From: Sphingorhabdus profundilacus
Lineage (GTDB): Bacteria; Pseudomonadota; Alphaproteobacteria; Sphingomonadales; Sphingomonadaceae
Length of the DNA: 64,000 nucleotides
Assembly (NCBI RefSeq): GCF_009769755.1
Contig: NZ_SDWJ01000002.1
Coordinates: forward strand, 806,001-870,000
Reading direction: 5' to 3'
Shown here piece by piece: positions 36,731-45,326 of this stretch. The notes under the pieces were generated by a model. The model saw only the letters and a list, made by a program, of their open reading frames with translations. It was not told the DNA's origin and did not search any database. The translations under genes were made by a program, and so were the position numbers. Within the stretch, counting starts at the first letter, position 1. Each line of letters starts with the position of its first letter.

Positions 36731-37396
36731 TTAGGCGGGATAGCGCAGCCGTCCGATGAAACGCGACAGGCTGGGAACATATTCCCGTCGCGCGCGCGCC
36801 TGGGCTTTCACCTTTTCAAACTGCATCACATTGTCGATCCGCCGGTCGAGAAAGGCGCGGGTATCGGCAAAATCAGCGCTTTCGTCATTGACGAACACGC
36901 TGAGCGTGCTGCCATAGACTGCGGATAGAGTTGCTCTTTTGGTATAATGGTTGAAATCGGTGGCTGTGTCCCCGGCCAACCGCCACATACGGTCGGCCGA
37001 ACGCCAGCCGATTTTGGTCGCGCGAACGAAATTTTGCGGCATGGCCATAATCGCCATCGCACGGCGCAGCGCCTCACGTTCAGGGTGCATGATTTCCAGC
37101 CGCGTCGCCAACAGTGCAGTGATGCGGTCCCGTATTTTCATCGCGTTCAGTTTTTCCGCGGGCAAGCGACGCGCCAGTTCGAGGTCTACCGACTCGATCC
37201 ATCCGTCGACCATCGCCATCGCGTCGCCCTTGAACGCCAGCGCAGCAACATCCGGGTCTAGCCCCAGCTTTGCCGCAGACGTTTCAACCGCCGCGGTGCT
37301 CCACCCGTCAAAGGCCGCATTACGGGCGATAAGCGGGGCAAGTGCAACGCGGATTTCATCAAGCGTCGGGTCATCAGCAAGGGTAGATTTGGTCAT
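36731..37396 (-). CDS. COQ9 family ubiquinone biosynthesis protein
   Basis: 221 residues starting at ATG 37396 (MTKSTLADDPTLDEIR). TetR-like helical fold with the COQ9 C-terminal signature (DFNHYTKRATLSAVYGSTLSVFVND) followed by ADTRAFLDRRIDNVMQFEK. COQ9 binds lipid/quinone intermediates and assists COQ7-type hydroxylation in ubiquinone synthesis. Alphaproteobacteria and mitochondria share it. The N-terminal region extended upstream in frame is low quality and excluded. Confidence 0.9.
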   Translation of the reverse strand: MTKSTLADDPTLDEIRVALAPLIARNAAFDGWSTAAVETSAAKLGLDPDVAALAFKGDAMAMVDGWIESVDLELARRLPAEKLNAMKIRDRITALLATRLEIMHPEREALRRAMAIMAMPQNFVRATKIGWRSADRMWRLAGDTATDFNHYTKRATLSAVYGSTLSVFVNDESADFADTRAFLDRRIDNVMQFEKVKAQARARREYVPSLSRFIGRLRYPA

Positions 37397-37434
37397 ACAG
37401 GAAATGTAGGCGTTCACGGGGATGAAGAAAAGCC

Positions 37435-38307
37435 CTATTGCCTTCGCACCAGCACCAAAGCGGTCATTACCAGCAGGCTGCCGGTGAAATCGAGCAAGGT
37501 CAGCGCCTCGCCAAAGGCAAACCAACCCGCTGTCGCCGACAATGCCGGTTGCAACAGCAGCGCCAGCCCGATGACCAGCGGGCTGAAATGCGGTAGGGCA
37601 TAAGTGAGGCATCCCTGCCCCAGAAATTGCGAGGTAAAAGCCAGCAGTAATACCGGCCACCAGACAGCAGGAAGAATCTGCTCACCTGCAAATAATGCAG
37701 CAGGAAGCAACACGAGCGCCGCAACGGTGCTCGCCATCGCCAGCGCGCCCCAGCTTTCGGTATTTTCCCGCACCCGCATCATCATCAGCAAGTAGATGGT
37801 GTAAGTCAGTCCCGCGCCAAGACATAAAAGATCGCCTGCGAAATGCACCGGCGACAGTTCAAGGCTTTGCCCCATGAGCAACGCCGCACCGACAAAGGCC
37901 AGCATCACCGACATGATCTGCCATTTGCCCGGCAGTTTCCGGGCTACCACCACCCCGTAAATGACCAGCAGCAGGCTGGCACAATTGGCGAAAAGCGTCG
38001 CGTTGCCCAGCTTGGTCTGGAAGATACCGATATGCCAGGCGATGATGTCGATCCCGAAAAACACGCCCGCAATAAGGACCAAAAGAAAGGTCTGCGGACG
38101 CACGGTCGACAGGCGAAACCCGAATCGATGGCTGACCAGAAACAGAAAAGGCGTCGCCAGTGCCAACCGCCAGAATCCCGTCGCTATCGGGCCGCTATCG
38201 GCATAGCGCACGAGCAGGGGGCCAAAGGCGATGGCAATATTCCCGGCAATCAGCGCCAAAAAGGCCAAAGCCTTCGGGCTTTGCTGATGGAAAATCTTTG
38301 TCGGCAT
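37435..38307 (-). CDS. DMT superfamily (EamA) transporter
   Basis: 290-residue inner-membrane protein with ten hydrophobic helices arranged as two EamA repeats (first from ALIAGNIAIAFGPLLVRYA, second from GDLLCLGAGLTYTIYLLMMM), as in RhaT/YdcZ-type metabolite exporters. Substrate unknown. ATG at 38307 follows a GGGGG ribosome site. It is divergent from an old yellow enzyme gene, with a perfect palindrome 8 bp before its start codon, so shared regulation is likely. Confidence 0.87.
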   Translation of the reverse strand: MPTKIFHQQSPKALAFLALIAGNIAIAFGPLLVRYADSGPIATGFWRLALATPFLFLVSHRFGFRLSTVRPQTFLLVLIAGVFFGIDIIAWHIGIFQTKLGNATLFANCASLLLVIYGVVVARKLPGKWQIMSVMLAFVGAALLMGQSLELSPVHFAGDLLCLGAGLTYTIYLLMMMRVRENTESWGALAMASTVAALVLLPAALFAGEQILPAVWWPVLLLAFTSQFLGQGCLTYALPHFSPLVIGLALLLQPALSATAGWFAFGEALTLLDFTGSLLVMTALVLVRRQ

Positions 38308-38314
38308 AAACCCC

Positions 38315-38331
38315 CGTTGCAATTTGCAACG
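38315..38331. promoter_or_regulatory. Perfect palindrome between EamA and OYE genes
   Basis: 17 bp: CGTTGCAA (38315-38322), central T, TTGCAACG (38324-38331). It lies in the 73-bp divergent region, overlapping the leader of the EamA gene and upstream of the OYE gene. Fits a dimeric repressor operator; the regulator is not encoded next to it. Confidence 0.55.
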
Positions 38332-38380
38332 CTTATCCGCATCTTGGCTGCAAACCAAAGCCTTAATGACAGGAAGATTT

Positions 38381-39475
38381 ATGACAGCAACTTTGTTCGA
38401 TCCTATCCAGCTTGGCGCAATTTCCGCGCCTAATAGAGTATTTATGTCTCCGTTGACCCGCGGACGCAGCAGCGCCGGCCATGTCCCTGTGTCCGAATTG
38501 AAAGCCGTATATTATAGCCAGCGCGCCAGCGCGGGTTTGATCATCGCAGAAGCCACCGGCATTTCGCAGGAAGGACTGGGCTGGCCATCCGCACCGGGCG
38601 TGTGGAGCGACGCGCAGGTCGCGGCGTGGAAACCGGTGACCGAGGCGGTACACGAAGCTGGCGGACGAATCATCCTGCAATTGTGGCATATGGGCCGTCT
38701 GGTCCATCCCGATTTTCTGGGCGGGGCGCAGCCAGTATCGGCATCGGCGACTACAGCGCCGGGCGACGCGCACACTGCTGAGGGTAAAAAGCCTTATACT
38801 GAGGCCCGCGCCCTTGAAACAGCCGAGATTCCGCGCATTGTTGAAGATTATGTCCACGCCGCCAAAAACGCGATGGCCGCCGGATTTGATGGCGTCCAGA
38901 TCCACGCCGCCAATGGCTATTTGATCGACCAATTCCTCCGCGACAATTCCAATTTCCGGACAGATCAATATGGCGGCCCAATCGAGAACCGTATTCGCCT
39001 GCTCCGCGAAGTGACGCAGGCCGTCGTCAATGCCGTCGGGTCCGACCGGACATCAGTGCGTCTGTCGCCCAATGGTGAAACCCAGGGCGCGGATGACAGC
39101 AACCCTGTCGCCCTGTTCACTGCCGCAGCTGCCGCGCTTCAGGATATCGGCATCGCCTTCCTCGAACTGCGTGAAATAAAGCCCTATGGCAATTTTGGCC
39201 GGACTGATGTGCCCCGCATTTCCCCGCATATTCGTGAAGTGTTCAAAGGGCCGCTGGTCCTGAACCAGGAATACACACGGGAACTTGCCGACGCTGATCT
39301 TAGCTCGGGCCTTGCCGACGCGATCAGTTTTGGACGGCCCTATATTGGCAACCCGGATCTTGTCGAACGGCTGCGCGTCGGGGCAGAATTGACGCCTGAC
39401 AATTTCAAGACGTGGTACTCGCCGGGCGCAGAAGGCTATACCGACTACCCTTTACTTGAAAGCGCGGACGCCTAA
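38381..39475 (+). CDS. Old yellow enzyme family NADH:flavin oxidoreductase
   Basis: 364-residue FMN ene-reductase of the classical OYE/NemA class, reducing activated C=C bonds or nitro compounds with NAD(P)H. MSPLTRGRS at the N-terminus, LQLWHMGR (99-106), the substrate-binding pair His175/Asn178 in QIHAANGYL, DQYGGPIENRIRL and the C-terminal FGRPYIGNPDLVERL are all present. ATG at 38381 follows AGGAAG. Probably paired with the divergent exporter in electrophile stress (inference). Confidence 0.93.
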   Translation: MTATLFDPIQLGAISAPNRVFMSPLTRGRSSAGHVPVSELKAVYYSQRASAGLIIAEATGISQEGLGWPSAPGVWSDAQVAAWKPVTEAVHEAGGRIILQLWHMGRLVHPDFLGGAQPVSASATTAPGDAHTAEGKKPYTEARALETAEIPRIVEDYVHAAKNAMAAGFDGVQIHAANGYLIDQFLRDNSNFRTDQYGGPIENRIRLLREVTQAVVNAVGSDRTSVRLSPNGETQGADDSNPVALFTAAAAALQDIGIAFLELREIKPYGNFGRTDVPRISPHIREVFKGPLVLNQEYTRELADADLSSGLADAISFGRPYIGNPDLVERLRVGAELTPDNFKTWYSPGAEGYTDYPLLESADA

Positions 39476-39480
39476 AGCTA

Positions 39481-40272
39481 ATGATTGAGGCGGGGCTAGG
39501 CCTATATGCGATAGCCATCCCCGCCGCAATGCTGGCGCTGATGGCTGTGGCAGAATGGTTTTGGCCCCGGCGCGAACTGGTCCTTGGCCGCTACCCGCGA
39601 TGGCTAACCCATGCGCTGTTTTTCCTGACCAATGCCGTTATCGGCCGAATATTGTCGATGGTCGTGGTGGTCGGCAGCGCTGCTGTCTGGGCCGATACGC
39701 ACCATTTTGGTCTTTTTAACCAGACAGTCTGGCCTTGGTGGGTGGAGGCTTTGCTGGCCTTCATCCTGCTCGATCTGGCCGTTTGGGTGCAGCATTGGAC
39801 GATGCACCGGGTTGGATTCTTGTGGCGGATGCACAAGGTACATCATAGCGACCGCGATCTGGATGCAACAACGGCCTTGCGATTCCACCCCTTTGAACTG
39901 ATTGTTTCGACATTGTTCAAATCAGCCTGTGTCGCCGCGCTGGGGGTGCCCCTGCTGGTCGCGCTGGCCTTTGAACTTTGGCTGAATTGCAACGCGCTGT
40001 TCAACCATAGCAATATCCGTCTGCCCCGCCAAACGGACCGGATTATTCGCTATATTCTTGTAACGCCCGACATGCATTTGGTGCACCACAGCATCGATGT
40101 TGCCGAGCAGAATCGAAATTATGGCTTTGCCCTGACATGGTGGGACCGTCTGTTTGGCACATATGCAGATGAATCTGCTATGGGTCGCGAACATCAGGCA
40201 ATCGGGTTGTCCGAAATCGACGACGGCCGACCTTCAACATTTTTGTGGAGCATGAAATTACCTGTGACGTAA
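39481..40272 (+). CDS. Sterol desaturase/fatty acid hydroxylase family protein
   Basis: 263-residue membrane di-iron enzyme with the family histidine clusters HWTMH (105-109), HKVHH (118-122), NHSN and DMHLVHHS near residue 200, and four or so hydrophobic helices. Substrate may be a sterol-like, carotenoid or fatty acyl compound; it cannot be told here. It starts 5 bp after the OYE stop, so it is cotranscribed with it. The next gene is 76 bp downstream. Confidence 0.88.
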   Translation: MIEAGLGLYAIAIPAAMLALMAVAEWFWPRRELVLGRYPRWLTHALFFLTNAVIGRILSMVVVVGSAAVWADTHHFGLFNQTVWPWWVEALLAFILLDLAVWVQHWTMHRVGFLWRMHKVHHSDRDLDATTALRFHPFELIVSTLFKSACVAALGVPLLVALAFELWLNCNALFNHSNIRLPRQTDRIIRYILVTPDMHLVHHSIDVAEQNRNYGFALTWWDRLFGTYADESAMGREHQAIGLSEIDDGRPSTFLWSMKLPVT

Positions 40273-40348
40273 CGTCAACGGGGACTCATTGCGACGCTAT
40301 TGACGCCTGCCGTTTTCCGGCGCAATTTTCCGTCGGGGAGAAAAAGAT

Positions 40349-42286
40349 ATGGCCAAAAAGCGCGTAATCATTTTGGGGACCGTAGCCGTTATCACCGTCG
40401 GGATCGGGCTGACCTACGGATGGCGGCAATGGCAGGAAAAAAGCATTCTCGCGAATGCGCGCACAGCTCAAGTCACGTCTGACAAAGAGGTTACGTCCGG
40501 ACCTGCGACGAAATTGCTTTGGGGCGACACCCATTTGCATACGTCGAATTCTATCGACGCATTTGGCTTCGGCGTAAAATTGGGGCCGGAAGAGGCGTTG
40601 CGCTTTGCACGGGGTGAAGAAGTCGTCTCAACCTGGGGTTTGAAAGCGAAACTCGAACGACCGCTCGATTTTCTGGTCATCGCCGATCACTCTGGTGGGC
40701 TGGGTGCGACAAAAGCTTTGTATGACGCACCCGGATTCCTGATCCGCGACCCGACGCTACGCCGCTGGCATGATGAAATGCACAAGGGCCCCGAAGGTAT
40801 GCAGCGGGTCACAGCAGAGCTCATCGACCGGGTCGGCCGCAATGATTTGCCAAAGGCGCTGACCGATCCAGAGCGACAGCGCAAGACGTCCACAAGCATA
40901 TGGACCGGCCATAGCACTTTGGTCGAACGCTATAATGAACCCGGCAAATTTACCGCCTTCATGGGTTTTGAATATACGTTGATGCCTGGCGGCAACAATC
41001 TCCACCGTGTGGTCATGTTCCGCGACGGCAAAAGCCGCACCGATCAGGTGCTCCCCTATGATCCCGGACAGGGTGACACACCGGTCAGCCAGTTGTGGGA
41101 CTATATGGACGATTATGAAAAGCGCACCGGTGGCAAGGTGCTCGCCATTCCGCATAACAGCAACCTGTCCAACGGCCTGATGTTCGAATTGGTCGGCCCG
41201 GGGGGCGGACCGATGACCGCCGAATATGCCCGACGCCGCGCCGCACACGAACCGGTAGTGGAAATCACCCAGATCAAGGGCGACAGCGAAGCGCATCCCT
41301 TTTTGTCCCCTAATGACGAATTTGCAGGCTATGGCACCGCCGGATGGGAATTGGGCAATCTGACGATGCAGGCGGTGAAAAAGCCTCAGGATTTCGCAGG
41401 CGAATATATCCGGGAAGCATTGAAGCGCGGACTCGCCATTGAGGCAAAGACTGGCGTGAACCCATATAAATTTGGCGTCATCGGGTCAACCGACAGCCAC
41501 ACAGCACTTGCCACCGCCGATGAAAACAATTTTTTCGGCAAGCATTCGGGAGGCGAGCCCAATAGCAAACGCGCGTCCGAGGCGCAGAATCTGGGCACCC
41601 GTGAGGGACGCTTTGGCTGGCACTATCTCGCCGGTGGCTATGCCGCCGTGTGGGCAACGGCCAACAGCCGTGCGGCCATTTTTGATGCGATGATGCGTAA
41701 GGAAATTTACGCCACAACCGGCCCACGCATGACGGTGCGCTTCTTTGGCGGATGGGATTTCAAACCTGAAGATTTTGCCGGAAACTGGGTGACCGCAGGC
41801 TATAATCGAGGCGTTCCTATGGGCGCGGATCTCAAACCCGGACAGGGGGCGCCAAGCTTCCTGATCTCCGCACTGAAAGACCCGATGGGGGCCAATCTCG
41901 ACCGGGTACAGATGGTCAAGGGCTGGGTGGATGAAACCGGCCAAATGCGGGAAAAGATATTCGACGTGGTCTGGGGGGATTCCGATTCGCGCCCGCGCAA
42001 TGCAAATGGCAAGGTTCCGGCGGTGGGCGACACAGTCGATATCGCCAGGGCAAGCTATACCAACAGCATCGGCGATCCCGAGCTGCAGACAGTGTGGCGC
42101 GACCCCGAGTTCAACGCAAAGCAGAAAGCTTTTTACTATCTGCGCGTGCTCGAAATTCCCACCCCACGCTGGGTCCTGTTCGACGCCATCCGTTATGGTG
42201 CAAAATTGTTACCCGGCACTGAATTAAAATCGCAAGAACGGGCCTATACGTCACCGATTTGGTATAATCCGGCAAAGACCGGCTGA
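40349..42286 (+). CDS. DUF3604 domain-containing protein
   Basis: 645 residues: a single N-terminal membrane anchor (~5-23), then a PHP-like metal-binding start GDTHLHTS (59-66), HDEMHKG, IPHNSNLSNG and VIGSTDSHTAL, the pattern of DUF3604 proteins related to PHP phosphoesterases. Function of the family is not known. The anchor implies a periplasmic or membrane-bound enzyme. GGGGAG precedes the ATG. It is monocistronic or the last gene after the OYE-hydroxylase pair. Confidence 0.85.
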   Translation: MAKKRVIILGTVAVITVGIGLTYGWRQWQEKSILANARTAQVTSDKEVTSGPATKLLWGDTHLHTSNSIDAFGFGVKLGPEEALRFARGEEVVSTWGLKAKLERPLDFLVIADHSGGLGATKALYDAPGFLIRDPTLRRWHDEMHKGPEGMQRVTAELIDRVGRNDLPKALTDPERQRKTSTSIWTGHSTLVERYNEPGKFTAFMGFEYTLMPGGNNLHRVVMFRDGKSRTDQVLPYDPGQGDTPVSQLWDYMDDYEKRTGGKVLAIPHNSNLSNGLMFELVGPGGGPMTAEYARRRAAHEPVVEITQIKGDSEAHPFLSPNDEFAGYGTAGWELGNLTMQAVKKPQDFAGEYIREALKRGLAIEAKTGVNPYKFGVIGSTDSHTALATADENNFFGKHSGGEPNSKRASEAQNLGTREGRFGWHYLAGGYAAVWATANSRAAIFDAMMRKEIYATTGPRMTVRFFGGWDFKPEDFAGNWVTAGYNRGVPMGADLKPGQGAPSFLISALKDPMGANLDRVQMVKGWVDETGQMREKIFDVVWGDSDSRPRNANGKVPAVGDTVDIARASYTNSIGDPELQTVWRDPEFNAKQKAFYYLRVLEIPTPRWVLFDAIRYGAKLLPGTELKSQERAYTSPIWYNPAKTG

Positions 42287-42292
42287 GATTTT

Positions 42293-42343
42293 GGGGTCAT
42301 TACCAAGGCTGTTTTTCCTTTTGACGGAAAAATTCCCGACCCC
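42293..42343. terminator. Nested inverted repeat between DUF3604 gene and mmcB
   Basis: Outer arms GGGGTC (42293-42298) and GACCCC (42338-42343), inner arms TTTTTCC (42312-42318) and GGAAAAA (42326-42332). It sits between converging genes and could stop transcription from both sides; no long T-run follows, so the assignment is tentative. Confidence 0.4.
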
Positions 42344-42355
42344 TCTATCTTAAAC

Positions 42356-42868
42356 TCATTCCGCCTCAATATCCGAAAATCGCGGGTCGGGGTCAGCGAT
42401 GCCCATCAGGCGGCGCATCGCCAAACGGGCGAGGCGTTGGGTTTCAGTCTTGCGCCTGGCTGCGGCCAAAGGGACCAGCGCGGCGGGGCGGGCAATTTCG
42501 CCATCATAAGCGTCGGCAATAATAAGGCCTGCCCGTTCGGGCATGAACGCATCCCCATGCAAGGGGCCGATGTCAAAACCGGCGGGAACAGCCCAGAAAA
42601 AGCGGTCGCAAAAGTCGAGATATTCGGGCCATTTCTGGTCCCCTAACAGGTCTGCGCGGGCGCATTTGATTTCGACAATGATAATCTCGCCCTTGGCATT
42701 GATACCCATCAGGTCGGCACGCCGGTTGTTGCGTAACGACACCTCCGGTTGAACCATGATCTGGTTCCGCAGGAAAAGGCGTGACACACCGCGTGCAACC
42801 GCAGCAGCACCATCCAGACTCACCTTTGCGGATGGTTGCAAATGGATGAAGGTTTCAAGGTCTTCCAT
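42356..42868 (-). CDS. mmcB: MmcB family DNA repair protein
   Basis: 170-residue PD-(D/E)XK nuclease-like protein. The catalytic-looking core is ADLMGINAKGEIIIVEIK (Asp, then Glu-x-Lys). In Caulobacter MmcB is an SOS-induced protein protecting against mitomycin C damage. Here too a perfect GTTC-N7-GTTC LexA box lies 12 bp upstream of the ATG, which supports both identity and regulation. Confidence 0.9.
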   Translation of the reverse strand: MEDLETFIHLQPSAKVSLDGAAAVARGVSRLFLRNQIMVQPEVSLRNNRRADLMGINAKGEIIIVEIKCARADLLGDQKWPEYLDFCDRFFWAVPAGFDIGPLHGDAFMPERAGLIIADAYDGEIARPAALVPLAAARRKTETQRLARLAMRRLMGIADPDPRFSDIEAE

Positions 42869-42880
42869 GACAATGGGATA

Positions 42881-42895
42881 GAACGTATAAGGAAC
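42881..42895 (-). promoter_or_regulatory. LexA (SOS) box upstream of mmcB
   Basis: GAAC-N7-GAAC on the plus strand, i.e. GTTC-CTTATAC-GTTC reading toward mmcB: an exact match to the alphaproteobacterial LexA consensus. It ends 12 bp from the start codon and abuts the terminator of the upstream gene. Confidence 0.85.
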
Positions 42896-42920
42896 AAAAT
42901 AAAGGCCCCATTTCGGGGCC
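42896..42920 (-). terminator. Rho-independent terminator of sleB-like gene
   Basis: On the minus strand, GGCCCC-GAAAT-GGGGCC (42920-42904) is followed by TTTATTTT (42903-42896). It lies 30 bp after the hydrolase stop and immediately before the LexA box of mmcB, isolating the SOS gene from read-through. Confidence 0.8.
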
Positions 42921-42949
42921 CTTATCTTTTCATACTGTTTCGGCTGCGA

Positions 42950-43672
42950 TCAGCGATAGAAAATGTGGTTGTCGATCGACCCGATCCGGGTCAGCCGCCA
43001 GCCTGGCGACACATGGCGGGCATGGAAGAATAGCGCGCCTTCGACCGGGCTTTTCCAGCTATTTTCCAGCGCAATACGACTTATCGCAACGGCGTTGCGC
43101 CAATGCGTACTAGATGTGGAAATGCGGGGCATGCCGCCGCCTCGGATAAAAGAAAACTGGCTTTTCTGATACACTACGCCACAAAGCGTACTCGGGAATC
43201 TTCCCGACTGGGCACGGGCGATGACGACGCGCGCGACGGCCAATTGACCGGCAAGTGATTCGCCCTTGGATTCAAAATAAATGGCCCCGGCGAGACAGCG
43301 TTCTTCGCTGTCCAGCGGTTCAGAGGTATCCTGCATACGAACCAGTTCGGTCAGCGAGGAAGCCGAAACGCTCTCTTCGCGCGCATCGTCTGCCAAGCTG
43401 GAACCGATTTCGGGAGTGTCTGCGCCACCATTTCCAGGAATGAAGATGATATCGCCATTTTCACCCAGCTTTGTCGTGATCTCACCATTTTTCAGGCGGT
43501 CGGAATTTTGCTGGTCTGCCGCAATTTGGGCGGCATCAATGACGATGGACGTAGCGCCAAGCGCTGTGCTTTGGTGGTTACCAAAGGCAAAACCGGCATC
43601 TGCGGTCAACGCGGCAGATGCAAGGGTACAAGAAATGGCCACGACAGAGGCAGCCCGGATAATATTCAACAT
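42950..43672 (-). CDS. Cell wall hydrolase (SleB-type)
   Basis: 240 residues with a signal peptide (cleavage near residue 23-26) and a C-terminal Hydrolase_2 domain from about 120: ERCLAGAIYFESKGESLAGQLAVARVVIARA carries the candidate catalytic Glu134, then GVVYQKSQFSFI and FFHARHVSPGW. SleB-like enzymes are lytic transglycosylases/amidases on peptidoglycan; in non-sporulating alphaproteobacteria they serve cell wall turnover. No Shine-Dalgarno is visible before the ATG, which lies 8 nt after a short upstream open frame. Confidence 0.9.
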   Translation of the reverse strand: MLNIIRAASVVAISCTLASAALTADAGFAFGNHQSTALGATSIVIDAAQIAADQQNSDRLKNGEITTKLGENGDIIFIPGNGGADTPEIGSSLADDAREESVSASSLTELVRMQDTSEPLDSEERCLAGAIYFESKGESLAGQLAVARVVIARAQSGRFPSTLCGVVYQKSQFSFIRGGGMPRISTSSTHWRNAVAISRIALENSWKSPVEGALFFHARHVSPGWRLTRIGSIDNHIFYR

Positions 43673-43680
43673 GTAACATA

Positions 43681-43788
43681 CTATATTGCGGCGGCAGCAG
43701 CGGATGAGCCTCTAATATTTTGCTTTAGCTCTTCGTTTGTTGCATCCGACTCGCGTGTTTGCCCGGCCACCCCATTTGTGCCCCGCAT
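43681..43788 (-). CDS. Possible small ORF upstream of sleB-like gene
   Basis: 35 codons starting MRGTNGVAGQ and ending in an Ala-rich tail SSAAAAAI. GAAGG lies 6 nt before the ATG, whereas the following hydrolase gene, 8 nt after this stop, has none. This suggests translational coupling. No homologue is recognised; it may be a leader peptide or chance. Confidence 0.3.
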   Translation of the reverse strand: MRGTNGVAGQTRESDATNEELKQNIRGSSAAAAAI

Positions 43789-43839
43789 GACAACCTTCGC
43801 TACTCGATGTCGGCCCACTTATTGTGCGGCGCAGCACAG

Positions 43840-44184
43840 TCAAGCGTCGGTAGCCAAAAGTCCGTCCAACCGTTCTATCGACGCGACGTCCAGTTCCAAA
43901 ACCCATAAATCTGGATCACGCTGGGTACGTGTTTTCCAATATTTTGTGATTTCCGTTTCATCACCCACAAGTGATTGTGTTATGCGGTGCCACGTCAAGG
44001 ATCCGTCGAGCGCGGGATAGCGTTCAAAAAGAACGGGGTTTCCGCCCCTTATATGGCCAACAAGCAGGATGACGCCCGATGTCGGGTCGCCCTTGTGTAA
44101 CAATGTAGCAAATCCGCCATCAGCCTCTGTCAGCCTTTGTAATGCCGAAATCCGAAACTGGCTGGTCAGCCGCGGTTCAGTCAA
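43840..44184 (-). CDS. DUF1491 family protein
   Basis: 114 residues matching the alphaproteobacterial DUF1491 family: LTSQFRISALQRLTEADGGFATLLHKGDPTSGVILLV, then the conserved WHRITQ and DPDLWVLELDVASIERL. Function unknown; the family usually neighbours ptsN. The start appears to be TTG, overlapping the ptsN stop as TTGA, since no ATG or GTG is available nearby. Confidence 0.85.
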   Translation of the reverse strand: MTEPRLTSQFRISALQRLTEADGGFATLLHKGDPTSGVILLVGHIRGGNPVLFERYPALDGSLTWHRITQSLVGDETEITKYWKTRTQRDPDLWVLELDVASIERLDGLLATDA

Positions 44185-44648
44185 GCCGCGTCGCGCTCTT
44201 CAGACAAGGTCAGCAAGGCAAACATGGCACCGGAATCGGCAGCACCGCGCAATTGGGTCCGGAATTTCTCATCCCGAAACAGGCGCGAAACCTCCGCCAA
44301 TGCACGCAAATGCGATGCCCCATCCTGCGCCGGTGATACCAGCGCACAGACAAGATCGACAGGTTCGTCGTCAACCGCATCATAGTCAACAGGCTTGGCA
44401 AGGCGCGCAAAAACGGCAACCGGCATGTCAATGCCCGTCACCTTGCAATGCGGAATGGCGGTGCCTCCGCCAAAACCCGTCGGGCCCAGCCGTTCGCGTT
44501 CAACCAAACCGTCGAGCACAGCGTCGGCGTCCAACACATAATTTTCTGCAGCTATAATCGAAAGGCGTGCCAGTACGTCGGTTTTGCTGGTGCAAACCAG
44601 ATTCGCGACGACAGCCCCTTCGACGAGCCTAGTGGAAATTCGAATCAT
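44181..44648 (-). CDS. ptsN: PTS IIA-like nitrogen regulatory protein
   Basis: 155-residue EIIA-Ntr domain. The phosphorylated His is in GTAIPHCKV (His67). GLVERERLGPTGFGGG and LVSPAQDGASHLRALAEVSRLF are family signatures. It is the output protein of the nitrogen PTS controlling K+ and carbon/nitrogen balance. ATG at 44648 is the family start; the upstream extension is excluded. Downstream of hpf, as in many proteobacteria, but rpoN is absent from the cluster. Confidence 0.93.
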   Translation of the reverse strand: MIRISTRLVEGAVVANLVCTSKTDVLARLSIIAAENYVLDADAVLDGLVERERLGPTGFGGGTAIPHCKVTGIDMPVAVFARLAKPVDYDAVDDEPVDLVCALVSPAQDGASHLRALAEVSRLFRDEKFRTQLRGAADSGAMFALLTLSEERDAA

Positions 44649-44738
44649 ATCTTGTTCAATTGCAATCGACCCGGGGCCGCGTGGCAAACCCCAATTATCT
44701 GAATAAGTTTACATATCTGTTAAGATTTCGGCCGAGTT

Positions 44739-45314
44739 CTAAGGTACGGATTTTGGTTCAACCCACCCGATCGTGCCGTCTTCCCGGCGGTAAACCATAT
44801 TATGGCGGCCAGTGCCAGTGTTTTTAAACAGCAAGGCAGGTGTGTTGCGTAAATCCATCAGCATGACCGCATCCGAAACGGTAGATTCGGGGATGTCCAC
44901 GCTCATTTCCGCAACAATGACAGGTGCGTCGGGTGGCGGTGCATCTTCTGTAAAATCACCGCCATCAAATACCGTATAGGCCGCTTCTTCTTCGCGCAGG
45001 GCATGGGCGGATTGGGCATGACGGTCCTGAAGGCGGCGCATATAACGGCGCAACTGCTTTTCAATCCGGTCAGCTGCCTGATCAAGTGCGACATGCGCGT
45101 CCTGTGCCTCGCCACGACCTTTCAGCACCAGTCCTTGCATCACATGCATGACGATATCGCTGGTAAAGCGTTCATGTGGGCCACGGCCAAATGTCGCGTG
45201 CGATGACAATGCCTTGGAAAAATACTTACCGGCAATTGCATTCAGCCGCTTTTCAACATGGCTCTGTAACGCTTCACCGGTTTCGACCTGATGTCCTGAA
45301 ACCCTGATATCCAT
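44739..45314 (-). CDS. hpf: Ribosome hibernation promoting factor, long form
   Basis: 191 residues. The N-terminal ribosome-binding domain (MDIRVSGHQVETGEALQSHVEKRL to about 105) plus the C-terminal dimerisation domain (SDAVMLMDLRNTPALLFKNTGTGRHNMVYRREDGTIGWVEP) make this a long HPF, which pairs 70S ribosomes into 100S. GGAG precedes the ATG. Followed by ptsN and DUF1491. Confidence 0.95.
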   Translation of the reverse strand: MDIRVSGHQVETGEALQSHVEKRLNAIAGKYFSKALSSHATFGRGPHERFTSDIVMHVMQGLVLKGRGEAQDAHVALDQAADRIEKQLRRYMRRLQDRHAQSAHALREEEAAYTVFDGGDFTEDAPPPDAPVIVAEMSVDIPESTVSDAVMLMDLRNTPALLFKNTGTGRHNMVYRREDGTIGWVEPKSVP

Positions 45315-45326
45315 CGCCTAACTCCT

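Noticed and set aside
37397-37660. N-terminal extension of the COQ9 gene to 37660
   Set aside because: It would run over the end of the EamA gene on the same strand and shows no COQ9 similarity.
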